From a virus: DNA of 22,907 nt. This document shows positions 1 through 8,830 of this stretch, piece after piece. The DNA lies in IMG/VR virus record IMGVR_UViG_3300049473_000005, positions 1 through 22,907 of that record; one strand, written 5' to 3'. Below the pieces are notes generated by a model that was not told the DNA's origin, made no database searches, and worked only from the letters and a program-made list of their open reading frames with translations. Position numbers and translations under genes: made by a program. Numbering within the stretch: position 1 is the stretch's first letter; every line of letters starts with the position of its first letter.

Positions 1-2287
1 CAGATCCGGTTGTCGATAAACATGTCTCTGCCCCAAAATTGGTTTGAACTGACTGTTGGTTAATCGCCTTGAAACTCACACAATACTCCGTCCCGGATTG
101 CAGACTTGTCATTGTCTCTGTTGCATCCCAGGTTTCAAATGCCTGCCATGACGCCGTGTCTGACGGGGCGCCGGTATCCTTGTTGACGTACTTTCCATTC
201 CATGCCGGGTCGGTTGAGGTCACATATCCGGCCAGCCACGTCCCGGCCGTGTTTGTCCCTTCGTCCACCTCGCTGATGTCGATGGTGTTGTCAGTTGCGT
301 TGTCGAGAGTCGGAGCGCCGGGCGTGTCGGCCAGAGTCGCCCGCTTAAACGGTGCGCTAACCGTTCCCTCATTGCCCTCAGAATCCTTCATTTGAACGCC
401 ATAGCAGTAGCACAGGTTCGTACCAAGGCCCGAATCCGTATAAGTTGTGTCTGCTGATTGCCATCCGCTTGAAGTTCCTCCTGTTCCAAGTGAGGAACAT
501 CCCGCCCCGGCGCAATCATCTGATTCGGGATCAAGGATAAATTGATAACTGATAGGCGGAGAAGCGTCCGATCCGGTTGTCGCCTCCATTGAGATAGCAG
601 AAGTCGAGTCTGCCGTCGGTTCCGTCTGCCATGTTGCGGGATCTGGCGTGGGCGGATCGGTGTCGGCAGGCGGAGCGCCCCCAACATATACATACGCACC
701 GGCATCCCACTGATACGTTTCTCTGTTGACATCTTCAACACTCGGCAGTTGAGAATCAGATCCCCATGTCGTATTCGGCCCGATCCCGGAATAATCGTAT
801 ATAGGGACAGTTTCCCCGTTGATCGTTAACGTTGCCAATGTGCCCACCGAGACATCTACCCCTGCATTGTAGGCATTCGAGTCCGTATCTACAATCGTAA
901 AATCCCCGGTCGCAACATTTGTAAGTCCTGGATCTGCATCAGAGCCGTGTACCTCCTGATTGCCGTAAGACCCTCCGAGGGATTGCAATTGCGCAATCGT
1001 CTTGCTTCCCGCATCCCCCCAATAAACCGTACTACTGTGACTCGGCCAGTAATATATATCGTAATCAGCGGTCATGTTTGTATCCGAATTTGCGTTGATA
1101 TACATCTGCCGGTAGTCGCTTTCATTTGGACGGTTTGAAATAAAAATATTATTTTTTGCCCAATTGGTCATGCTGGGAGCTACGATGTAAATCCCAGTGT
1201 GGTAGTTTTCTTCAGGGGCGACACCGTTTCTGTAAAATGTGTTATTCCATATTCTATACCCGGTTCCTGAACCATTCGTCGATGCCCCGAAAATACCCCC
1301 TCCTTCAGATGATGACGCTATAATGTTAGAAAATATGTTTATGTCTGTATGGGGTTGGCTGCTCTGCCCTGATATGTTGCTCTGCTTTGCACCGTAGACG
1401 TAATTTTCATAAATATAGATATGGTTTTTCCCGCCATTGGACAGATTGATGTTTGCAGGACTCGATGCTGCCCCGTTGTCAAAAATCTTGTTTCTACGGA
1501 CAATGACGTTATATGCGCCGTATTTCATATCGATCCCGTCTTCGCCTTTTTCGCCATCTGCCCCGTGTATCGAATCTGTGTCGTCATTTTTGTGCCCGTG
1601 AATGCTATTCCCTTCAATCAAGAAGTCGTATGGTGCAGTCCCGGCGTTGGTGATTTGAATGCCGTCAATCCCCCAGTTGGCCGAGTTGGCATAAAAATGG
1701 TTGTTTCGATAAATGATATCATGCGAGCCGTTATTCATGGCCGTGGCGTCGGCTGTCGTCCATCCGACATTTTTCCCTACGCAGTCTTCAATCAAAACAT
1801 TGTATGTACCAATACCGTTATAGAATCCTTCTCTTACTTCATGGACGTAAACTCTATATATTTTGATGTCGTGGACACCGCTATTATTGTCAACCGCCTC
1901 ATTGCTGGTTCCCGTTCCAATATCCGTAATTTCGAAATCTTTCAGGATTGTATAGTTTCCGAGATCAATGCCATTCCCAGACCCGTTGGTGTCTATTTTT
2001 GCCCTTCCAGAAGACTCGGATATGCCTGCATATGTCGTGTCGTTAGTACAGTATCCGTCCAGCACTACAGGATTGCCCGAGGTGCCGTAAATATCAGACG
2101 CATCCAGAGACGATGTGAAAGTACCTGAAAAACAGAACGTATCTCCCGCCTTGCTGCCTGAAAGCGAATTGAACTCGGCGGCAGAATAATTTGCTCCAGC
2201 ACCCGTCTGCGTAACGGTATATGTTGCTGAAAAGCCTATGGCCGGGGTTAGAATTAGGAATAAAAGTATTAAAAGTTTTTTAATCAT
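1..2287 (-). CDS. Large beta-helix adhesin with FN3-like tail and signal peptide (partial)
   Basis: The frame is open from ATG 2287 to the left edge (762 residues visible, no stop). Residues 1-22 are a signal peptide (MIKKLLILLLFLILTPAIGFS/A). Residues 23-80 (YTVTQTGAGANYSAAEFNSL, GTSGNPVVLDGY) open a parallel beta-helix that runs to about 480 with many rungs (ILKDFEITDIGTG, FLIEGNSIHGHKN, VIVRRNKIFDNG, RIWNNTFYRNG). A cap follows near 524-533 (QWDAGAYVYVGG). Then come two FN3/Ig-like units, about 540-645 (DTDPPTPDPATW..) and 650 onward (DTPGAPTLDNATDN..), the second ending at the edge with STTGS. The frame begins 1 nt after the previous stop with GGGGTGG 4 nt upstream. Architecture is that of a polysaccharide-binding surface or tail protein; no catalytic site is identified. 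Confidence 0.78.
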   Translation of the reverse strand, partial: MIKKLLILLFLILTPAIGFSATYTVTQTGAGANYSAAEFNSLSGSKAGDTFCFSGTFTSSLDASDIYGTSGNPVVLDGYCTNDTTYAGISESSGRAKIDTNGSGNGIDLGNYTILKDFEITDIGTGTSNEAVDNNSGVHDIKIYRVYVHEVREGFYNGIGTYNVLIEDCVGKNVGWTTADATAMNNGSHDIIYRNNHFYANSANWGIDGIQITNAGTAPYDFLIEGNSIHGHKNDDTDSIHGADGEKGEDGIDMKYGAYNVIVRRNKIFDNGAASSPANINLSNGGKNHIYIYENYVYGAKQSNISGQSSQPHTDINIFSNIIASSSEGGGIFGASTNGSGTGYRIWNNTFYRNGVAPEENYHTGIYIVAPSMTNWAKNNIFISNRPNESDYRQMYINANSDTNMTADYDIYYWPSHSSTVYWGDAGSKTIAQLQSLGGSYGNQEVHGSDADPGLTNVATGDFTIVDTDSNAYNAGVDVSVGTLATLTINGETVPIYDYSGIGPNTTWGSDSQLPSVEDVNRETYQWDAGAYVYVGGAPPADTDPPTPDPATWQTEPTADSTSAISMEATTGSDASPPISYQFILDPESDDCAGAGCSSLGTGGTSSGWQSADTTYTDSGLGTNLCYCYGVQMKDSEGNEGTVSAPFKRATLADTPGAPTLDNATDNTIDISEVDEGTNTAGTWLAGYVTSTDPAWNGKYVNKDTGAPSDTASWQAFETWDATETMTSLQSGTEYCVSFKAINQQSVQTNFGAETCLSTTGS

Positions 2288-2288
2288 T

Positions 2289-3476
2289 CTACCACCCCAC
2301 ATATATCGTGACATAGGTTGGATAATCCGCCGTTGCGCTGATGCCCACAGACCAGAACTCCGTAACCGCCGTTATGTCGTCATAAGAGGCATTGATGGTA
2401 TCAACATCACATCCATCGGCGCAAGTTGACTGCACGTCCGAGTCACAAACCAGCTCGCTCGTCAGGACATCGTTGCTGCTTCCGTCTACCAGATTCAGCG
2501 TGACAGTTCCGGTATCCGTCTTGCACCATACTTTTGTAATAGTGTGGTTCTGAGCGAAAGATATAATATCTCCATACGTGCCTTCTCCGGGGCTTTCGAT
2601 TCTGAAGCCTCTTGAATTGTCCACCCCTATGTCATCGACATATTTCTTATTCGCAGCCTGAAAATCGGTTGTTGGTGCAGAAGATGGCGTGATTGGAAAT
2701 GACGTAAATGTCTTGATCCCCACTATTTCTTCGTCGCCGGACAAATGAACTACGCTCGAATCAAGCGCCCTAAGACCAAAAGCAGTATCAATTCCCGCCA
2801 TCAGTTCGTCAATGGTATCATCATCAGACGACTCGGAAAAATTGGAGTAAGCATCTCCTGCCGTAACGGATATCTGAGATTGGGTTATTCCGGTCAGTCC
2901 AGATCCGTCTCCGGTCGTTCCCAAAGCACCGATATTTGATAGGATCGCTGCGTTATTGGCGCTTCCGAGCATGGTCTGGACATTTGCCGAAGGGGTGACG
3001 GTTGCCCATGTGTCGAGGTCTACATCTCTCGGTTGATAAGTATCAGATATATCCGGGATATCGTCAGAAACAAGTGATCTAAACGTCGGAGCATCCGCTG
3101 CGCCCGTGGTCGGTCCGGCGAATACCTTATTAGCCGATTGATCATCAAGCCCTATCTGTTGATTTATAAGTTCAAGGATAGCGTCAGCATCGGTTGACAG
3201 GGTTACTTCGTCTTGGCCTACCGGCAATGCTGAAATATAAGAAATAATCTTACTTGCACTCCAAGCATGGGTGTTGTCGGTTCTCGTATCATCAAGCAGG
3301 GTTCCCCAAAGAATCTTATGTGCCCTATGGTTAGCAGGGGCGCTTACATCTATCCAGTATAGAACATCATCGAGCTGCGGATCGGTGTTTTCGTCAAGTT
3401 CTGTGGTTGTGTCAGCAAATGCCACTCCTAATCCGATGAACAAGATTAGAATAATTAAAATAAAATATTTTTTCAT
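2289..3476 (-). CDS. Fibre-like protein with signal peptide
   Basis: The 395-residue product opens with MKKYFILIILILFIGLGVAFA/DTT, a strong signal peptide. The mature part has fibre phrases: NKVFAGPTTGAADAPTFRSL followed by VSDDIPDIS (about 120-148), GDGSGLTGITQSQIS, and VHLSGDEEIVGIKTFTSFP with TTDFQAANKKYVDD (about 244-280), which in many phage tail fibres joins repeats. The last 100 residues are a beta domain with four cysteines (CKT.., LVCDS, STCADGCD) that could form disulfides if exported. AAGGT lies 7 nt before ATG 3476, 10 nt after the tailspike stop. It is probably a fibre or adhesin working with the tailspike. No enzyme motif is seen. Confidence 0.72.
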   Translation of the reverse strand: MKKYFILIILILFIGLGVAFADTTTELDENTDPQLDDVLYWIDVSAPANHRAHKILWGTLLDDTRTDNTHAWSASKIISYISALPVGQDEVTLSTDADAILELINQQIGLDDQSANKVFAGPTTGAADAPTFRSLVSDDIPDISDTYQPRDVDLDTWATVTPSANVQTMLGSANNAAILSNIGALGTTGDGSGLTGITQSQISVTAGDAYSNFSESSDDDTIDELMAGIDTAFGLRALDSSVVHLSGDEEIVGIKTFTSFPITPSSAPTTDFQAANKKYVDDIGVDNSRGFRIESPGEGTYGDIISFAQNHTITKVWCKTDTGTVTLNLVDGSSNDVLTSELVCDSDVQSTCADGCDVDTINASYDDITAVTEFWSVGISATADYPTYVTIYVGW

Positions 3477-3486
3477 TTTTTATACC

Positions 3487-5748
3487 TTATACAAAAGTAC
3501 AGGTTGCAAATATTGTTATCCATTCCGTACCAGACCACATAAAGACCCCTGTTTCGTCAACAGCATCGAAAGTCGCCACTTCAGGATCAGATGTTTCATG
3601 GTGCGTTATTGAAACGGTGCTTGAATGAGATGCGTCGGTCATTACAATTGTTTTTATTTGGCCTATAAAATAACCGTCTCCAAGAGTCGCAGAAACGGCC
3701 CCTCCGCTTGAATCAATAGAGGCTGATCCCATATATGGGGTAATCGTAATCGTCCCAGTCAAAACCTCTGTGTCTGGAACATTGTTAATTATTTTATGAT
3801 TTGAGCCTTCAACATAAAAATCAGAAGTTACAGACCCTGAAAAACTATTTCCAGAAATAATGTATCCTGATCCGTCTGTTCCGTATAATCCAATTCCATA
3901 ATTACAACCAACTATAGTATTATTTGAGATAACCATATTACTCATTGATAAACTTTCATCGCTTGAGGTGGTTAGGTTTATCCCTTTCCCTGTCGCATTC
4001 GTATGGATAGTATTCCCTGAAATCACACCACCAAGATAAGGAATATTGTTGAAAAGAATCGAATCTTTATTTGTGCCTGTTGCGTTGTAAAGGGTATTTC
4101 CTATGATTGAAATATTATATGAATTTGTATAAGTCCCCGTAGAAATCTGACATTCTATACCATTTCCTGAATAGTCATAAATACCGTTTCCATAAATGTT
4201 TATATTCGTGCTATCATTATTTACAGCTATACCAGAAACAGAATTTACAACCCCATGAATCATATTTCCAAAAACGTCTATAGAGTTTCCACCGACTTCT
4301 ATCCCAGCAAGTATCCCCGGTTCATAAATTGAATTCCCACCTACCGTTATATTAGAAGATGATGTATGAATTGAAATACCATTGTTATATGTTCCTTCAT
4401 TGCATTTAATTGCATTATTGGAAACAGTGCCATTATAACTTGTGTTCCCTGCTGATATTCCAGAAGTGGCAACATCTGTACTGTCAGTAAGGTCTATAGT
4501 ATTTCCAGAAATTGTAAAATTATTGACCGTATGGACTTCAATCGCTGTCGTATCATCAGTAGCGGTAATTGAAGTATTGTCAATAATATTGTCAGAGATA
4601 ACAACTCCGCTTGCCTCATAAATATCTACACCAGAACCGTCGTTATCATAAATTCTATTCCCCGTTATTATTATATCTTCATGCGAGAGAGACGCATTCA
4701 AGCGAATAACTTCACAGGCGGCATTTTTAAATGTGTTATTTCTTATGGTAAGCCTCTTGATCTGCGCCGTTCCTTGGATGATGTTCATGGTATCAACGAC
4801 GCGAGTCTGGTTAGAACCATTGCCATCAAAAATAAGACCATCAATAAGAACGTCTGTTACGGCATTAGAAAAGTCAACCATATGAGTATCGGAGTTTGCC
4901 GCAAGCTTGATTGTCGCACCGCCGATACCCTTGAAATTGACATATGATTCCGGTATTAAAGAATCGCTGATAAGATATGTTTGACCATTGAAAACTACAT
5001 CTCCGGCGCTTATAGAATCTATTGCCGATTGGATTTCGGAGGTCATATCCGTAGTTCCCGGGGTTGTATTTACCCCCCACCATTTGGGATATACTTTGTT
5101 TATAGACCCTGGTGCAAAATAAAGAGTACCGGAAAAAATAGCACCTTCTTCAACTATAACATTGAAATTGCTTGTAATTGTTGTTGGGGTTGTAAAGGTG
5201 TAGGTGGTGGTTGCTTCACCCGAATTATGAGAAAAATATAAAGTTGCCTTGGTCGTAGTCCCAACTTCTGTGAGGATATCGGTGACTGAATTGCCAGACC
5301 CGACAACGCCCTGGTCAGCTTCGGTATAATCAGGATAATAATAATTACCGGTAACAAGGTATTTCTCATAGGCCGTTGAAGGAACGTAATATATTTGATC
5401 CCCGGAAGAATCCAAAACCTTGAGAGAATAATCACCTTCGACCAATAGAGTAACCGGCGACCCTTCATATAAAGGCACACCACCAGCGCCGGTGCTTATA
5501 GGTTGAGTCACGGCAACAATAGTGCCATCCTCTTGCTGGACGCTTAAGGTCTTTTGGTTGGCGACTATCTCTGGGTCAAGGTCTGGCTTTCCAACGTAAA
5601 TATCGGCATTTGACAACGCACGACCTATGCTTGTATTCGGGAGGTATATGGGAGATAGCTTGACGACATTTAAAGCATATGCAGACTGCAATAAAATTAA
5701 AAATATCGCTGTTAGATATAAAAATATTTTAAACGATTTTCTTGTCAT
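3487..5748 (-). CDS. Tailspike with P22 head-binding domain behind a signal peptide
   Basis: The 753-residue product has four parts. Residues 1-25 are a signal peptide (MTRKSFK, a long hydrophobic run, SAYA/LNV). Residues 31-124 match the P22 gp9 head-binding domain: ADIYVGKPDLDPEIVANQ parallels GKIYIGQIDTDPVNPANQ, then EDGT..VTQP, AGGVPLYEG and YSLKVLDSSGDQIYYV. Residues about 225-640 are a right-handed beta-helix rich in NN/GN turns (ITGNRIYDNDGSG, ISGNTIDLTD, FGNMIHGVVNS). Residues about 655-753 form a beta end (ATLGDGYFIGQIKTIVM..FMWSGTEWITIFA). The head-binding domain should join gp10/gp4 in the tail and the helix bind or cut surface polysaccharide. The signal peptide is hard to reconcile with cytoplasmic assembly. 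ATG 5748 has GGGG 6 nt upstream and overlaps the previous stop (ATGA). Confidence 0.82.
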   Translation of the reverse strand: MTRKSFKIFLYLTAIFLILLQSAYALNVVKLSPIYLPNTSIGRALSNADIYVGKPDLDPEIVANQKTLSVQQEDGTIVAVTQPISTGAGGVPLYEGSPVTLLVEGDYSLKVLDSSGDQIYYVPSTAYEKYLVTGNYYYPDYTEADQGVVGSGNSVTDILTEVGTTTKATLYFSHNSGEATTTYTFTTPTTITSNFNVIVEEGAIFSGTLYFAPGSINKVYPKWWGVNTTPGTTDMTSEIQSAIDSISAGDVVFNGQTYLISDSLIPESYVNFKGIGGATIKLAANSDTHMVDFSNAVTDVLIDGLIFDGNGSNQTRVVDTMNIIQGTAQIKRLTIRNNTFKNAACEVIRLNASLSHEDIIITGNRIYDNDGSGVDIYEASGVVISDNIIDNTSITATDDTTAIEVHTVNNFTISGNTIDLTDSTDVATSGISAGNTSYNGTVSNNAIKCNEGTYNNGISIHTSSSNITVGGNSIYEPGILAGIEVGGNSIDVFGNMIHGVVNSVSGIAVNNDSTNINIYGNGIYDYSGNGIECQISTGTYTNSYNISIIGNTLYNATGTNKDSILFNNIPYLGGVISGNTIHTNATGKGINLTTSSDESLSMSNMVISNNTIVGCNYGIGLYGTDGSGYIISGNSFSGSVTSDFYVEGSNHKIINNVPDTEVLTGTITITPYMGSASIDSSGGAVSATLGDGYFIGQIKTIVMTDASHSSTVSITHHETSDPEVATFDAVDETGVFMWSGTEWITIFATCTFV

Positions 5749-7310
5749 ATTTTACCCCTTCTCCGTAATTCGTTAAACGCCTCAACCTGTTTTTCGTTAA
5801 GTTCTCCGTTCTCATATCGCTTAATTATATCTGCATTTTGAGAAGATACAGCCAATGGCACATAATCACTCGGCCTTGGTGTTGGACTTTGTGATTTCTT
5901 TTTTTCGGTTAATTTTTCAACTTCTGAAAACATATTTTTTACTATTTGGTTTGGGTCATTCAGCCATTTGTAATACTTTGAAATACCCTTCATGCCCATA
6001 CCTGCCGTAAAAGAAACAGGGTCTTTTGACATCATGCCTGTTATGACCTGAGAACCCGACAGAATATCAGAGAAATCGATCAATCCCTTATTATTCTTTC
6101 TGGCATCTACAATAGATCTTTTTGTGACATCACTTTCTATGGCTTTAAGATCCCCATATTTCTTTTTTAAAGCACTGTATTCTTTTCCTGTTGTTGCTTC
6201 GATAGTCGAGTCAAGCTGTGCTCTTAAATCGTTTGCAATAACAGAATCAATTAAAGCTTTCCCTTTCATATCCGGAGAAGGGTCTCTATAGAATTGTTCA
6301 AGAGTTTGATTTAACATTTGGATAGCTTCTTGAGTTTCAACAGCAGTATAATTACCTCTACCTTTCAATGATTCTGCTCTCATTTCAGCATATTTTATTG
6401 TTTCCGGAGAAAGATCTTTTAGTACCTTATTGTTCATAACAGGTTTCAATTTGTCGGCTGTTTTGGACAGATCAATTTTCACTGTACCAACGGCATCAGA
6501 TTGTTTTGCAAGAGAATCGTATTCAGCAAACACATTTCTTTTTGTTTGTTCAATGGCTTGTGAAAACTGATAAAGAGTTTTTGGCAATCCTTCTATTGGT
6601 GCGCCGGTATCGCTAACCAATTTAAGATTATCCTTGTTTTTGACTATCTCTCCGATAGCAGATTCAGCCTGCTTGAAATATCTTCCTACTTGGCTGCTGG
6701 TTGATTTTTTAACCACTGATGGACGTATCGCCTTATTCATCCCTTTTTTAATAGCAGCAGAGGTTTCACTATCGAGAGTTTCCAAGACACTTGCCGGTGC
6801 TTTTTTCATTGCATATTTAGCCCCAACCAAAGCAGGTAGCGCAGACAATGCTGAATGAACGGTTGCTGCTATTTCAGGAGAATATCCGGCTTCTACCAAT
6901 TTATTACCAACAAACTGAGGTATCTTTTCGTATTCGGTTAGTGGATATGTTGCCGCCTCGGTTAATTGTTTTCCACCCTCTGTTTGCGGTTGATAAATAA
7001 GGGCTTTTTGAGTTTCTTTTATTGCCTTATTAGCCGTTTCAAGGCCAAATGGCAAAGCGAAAAGGCCGACCAACCCAGAAGCAGGAACGCCATATGAGGA
7101 TGTAACAAGATTAGCTGCCGTTTCAGCAGCAGGATAAACCTTGCCTATATTTTTAACTGTTTCCCAAGCACTCCTAAAAAATCCGGGTTTTTTTTCTTCA
7201 GGCGCTTCCTCGGTAGGAGTAGATTCATCCGGCTTAGAATCAAGCACAAACCCCTCTGGCAATTCAGGCGTTTTGTCTAATACAAATCCTTCTGGAAGGG
7301 TTGCAGGCAT
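5745..7310 (-). CDS. Ejection protein (gp16 position)
   Basis: The start chosen is the ATG at 7310 (521 aa). A TTG 15 nt upstream is in frame but would put the GGGAG (7319-7323) inside the coding region, and that GGGAG is 8 nt from the ATG. The N-terminus repeats LPEGFVLD twice (residues 5-12 and 17-24). Residues about 60-90 (NLVTSSYGVPASGLVGLFALPFG) and 145-170 are hydrophobic or amphipathic, suited to membrane contact. The remainder is helical and Lys-rich, ending in KRYENGELNEKQVEAFNELRRRGKI. P22 gp16 (609 aa) is the third injected protein and acts at the membrane; I infer an analogous role from position and composition. ATGA overlap with the tailspike gene. Confidence 0.68.
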   Translation of the reverse strand: MPATLPEGFVLDKTPELPEGFVLDSKPDESTPTEEAPEEKKPGFFRSAWETVKNIGKVYPAAETAANLVTSSYGVPASGLVGLFALPFGLETANKAIKETQKALIYQPQTEGGKQLTEAATYPLTEYEKIPQFVGNKLVEAGYSPEIAATVHSALSALPALVGAKYAMKKAPASVLETLDSETSAAIKKGMNKAIRPSVVKKSTSSQVGRYFKQAESAIGEIVKNKDNLKLVSDTGAPIEGLPKTLYQFSQAIEQTKRNVFAEYDSLAKQSDAVGTVKIDLSKTADKLKPVMNNKVLKDLSPETIKYAEMRAESLKGRGNYTAVETQEAIQMLNQTLEQFYRDPSPDMKGKALIDSVIANDLRAQLDSTIEATTGKEYSALKKKYGDLKAIESDVTKRSIVDARKNNKGLIDFSDILSGSQVITGMMSKDPVSFTAGMGMKGISKYYKWLNDPNQIVKNMFSEVEKLTEKKKSQSPTPRPSDYVPLAVSSQNADIIKRYENGELNEKQVEAFNELRRRGKI

Positions 7311-8830
7311 TATAACTTCTCCCAACTTCCGTTTCTAAATATAATTTTTTCACCATTTGGGCCGGTAGCGGTTTGACCTTCTGTGTATGAAGTTTCAACT
7401 CCAGGTTCTTTAGCGGTTGAACTTTCTGGCCTGTTTCTCATTTTCTTTCTCGCCAATTCTAATTGTGTTTCGACGCTCTTTACCCTCATTCTGGCAGCGG
7501 CCCTTGTTTCTTCAAGTAATGACAACATATCCTTAACGCTCAAGTTTTTATCGTGTATTTTATCCCATTTAGCCTGTGCCGTTGTTGACAACTCGGCTAT
7601 TGACGCCGCGGAACCGGTAGCGAGTTTGCCTATTTCGCTTTCTATTTCAGTTAAATACATATCATACTTTGATTGAAGAGGACTGCCTGCTATCTTTCCC
7701 CTAAGTGTTCTAAGCGGGACATTTAATAATCTTGTGTCAAAAGTTTCCAGGTCTTTAGATAAGTCCTTTACTTTGTCAACCTGCATATCAATATTGGCGA
7801 CGAAACTGCCCATTGCGCTTAATTGCTTTTCAAGGAAATTCTGGGCACCCTGAATAGACTTTGTATCAGCCTGAGAGCCTACAACGTCAAGGGCAGCTTG
7901 AGCAGGCGTTTTGGTCGGTTCTGTATCTTCTTCTCCAAAATTCTTTGCACCAAGTGCCTGTTGAGCCGCGCTTTTGACAATTTGAGCCCGTATCTTTGTA
8001 GATTGTTTTCCCCTTCCGAGTGTAGGCATTTTTCCGGTTAGGTTTAAATAAGCGCCCCATGTATCAATCTGATCGGGAGTCATGTTTTCGATGTCAATAT
8101 CTGTTCCTGATATTTTGCTGTCATAAGCCCTTATAATAGGGGAGTTTGGATCTTCTCCATCATCTATTAGCGCCTGTCTTTCTCCTATGAGTTTTTTAAG
8201 TGGGCTGGGAGCATATTCTGAACCTGTTACCTTCGAAAATGTGGCAGCACCCAATGGATCGTCTTTCAATAACTGTTGATAGTATTCAAAATTCTTGATC
8301 CTTTCGGTTTTGGCTTCAGGGGATGTTATGTCTTTGTACTTTTCCCATTCATCCTTTGTTGAAAGCAATGCGTATTCACTCGCTATGACCTTTTGAGCTT
8401 TCTCAGGGTCATCTTGAATCAGTTTCCCAAGGTTTTCAATCTTCGCCTGTTCTTGGGGATCTAAACCGTCAGCCGCAAGCTGTGTTTTCATTTCTTCTAA
8501 TGCTTTAGGAGCCTGAGAAGGATCAATAAGGGCGCTAAACAAAGCGTTTTTGTATTTATCGGCTGTCTCTCCCGGAAGTTTCGTTTCAACGGTCTTTTTG
8601 ATCGTATCTGCCATTTCAGGATTTGAAATCATAAACTCTCTTATTTTGTCAGGATCGTGGGATTTGAACGCCTCCAATGCTCCCTGTTTCATGGCCTGAA
8701 CTCTGGCGAATTCATCCTGTTGTGCTTTTTCCGCTTTCTTTATTTCTCCAACCCTACTAACGGTCTGAGAAAGCCCCATAAGTCCGGGACCGAAGTCTCC
8801 ACCAGGTTGAATGTAAAAAGGATTAGGCAT
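7310..8830 (-). CDS. Ejection/DNA transfer protein (gp20 position)
   Basis: The 506-residue protein resembles in layout the P22 gp20 (471 aa) class, proteins carried in the head and injected before DNA. It opens with MPNPFYIQPGGDFGPGLMGLSQTV, a start seen in many phage ejection proteins, then long charged helices (KKAEKAQQDEFARVQAMKQG, PLKKLIGERQALIDDGEDPN), a Gln/Ala-rich centre and a C-terminal tag-like unit (EGQTATGPNGEKIIFRNGSW). No membrane helix, signal peptide or catalytic motif. The Shine-Dalgarno AAGGAGGT is perfect, 5 nt before ATG 8830, inside the previous gene. The stop is joined to the next start as TAATG. The exact P22 counterpart rests on order, not on clear sequence match. Confidence 0.7.
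   Translation of the reverse strand: MPNPFYIQPGGDFGPGLMGLSQTVSRVGEIKKAEKAQQDEFARVQAMKQGALEAFKSHDPDKIREFMISNPEMADTIKKTVETKLPGETADKYKNALFSALIDPSQAPKALEEMKTQLAADGLDPQEQAKIENLGKLIQDDPEKAQKVIASEYALLSTKDEWEKYKDITSPEAKTERIKNFEYYQQLLKDDPLGAATFSKVTGSEYAPSPLKKLIGERQALIDDGEDPNSPIIRAYDSKISGTDIDIENMTPDQIDTWGAYLNLTGKMPTLGRGKQSTKIRAQIVKSAAQQALGAKNFGEEDTEPTKTPAQAALDVVGSQADTKSIQGAQNFLEKQLSAMGSFVANIDMQVDKVKDLSKDLETFDTRLLNVPLRTLRGKIAGSPLQSKYDMYLTEIESEIGKLATGSAASIAELSTTAQAKWDKIHDKNLSVKDMLSLLEETRAAARMRVKSVETQLELARKKMRNRPESSTAKEPGVETSYTEGQTATGPNGEKIIFRNGSWEKL
7319..7323 (-). promoter_or_regulatory. Shine-Dalgarno deciding the start of the gp16-position gene
   Basis: GGGAG on the minus strand lies 8 nt before ATG 7310 and inside any reading from the TTG at 7325, so the ATG is preferred. 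The ATG also overlaps the previous stop as TAATG. Confidence 0.7.

Noticed and set aside
1421-2128. Long open frame on the plus strand (235 codons) opposite the beta-helix gene
   Set aside because: It lies wholly antisense to a gene with signal peptide, rungs and FN3-like units, has no matching Shine-Dalgarno, and shows no recognisable domain.
7311-7325. TTG start extending the gp16-position protein by five residues
   Set aside because: The Shine-Dalgarno GGGAG would lie inside the extended frame and is correctly spaced from the ATG at 7310.
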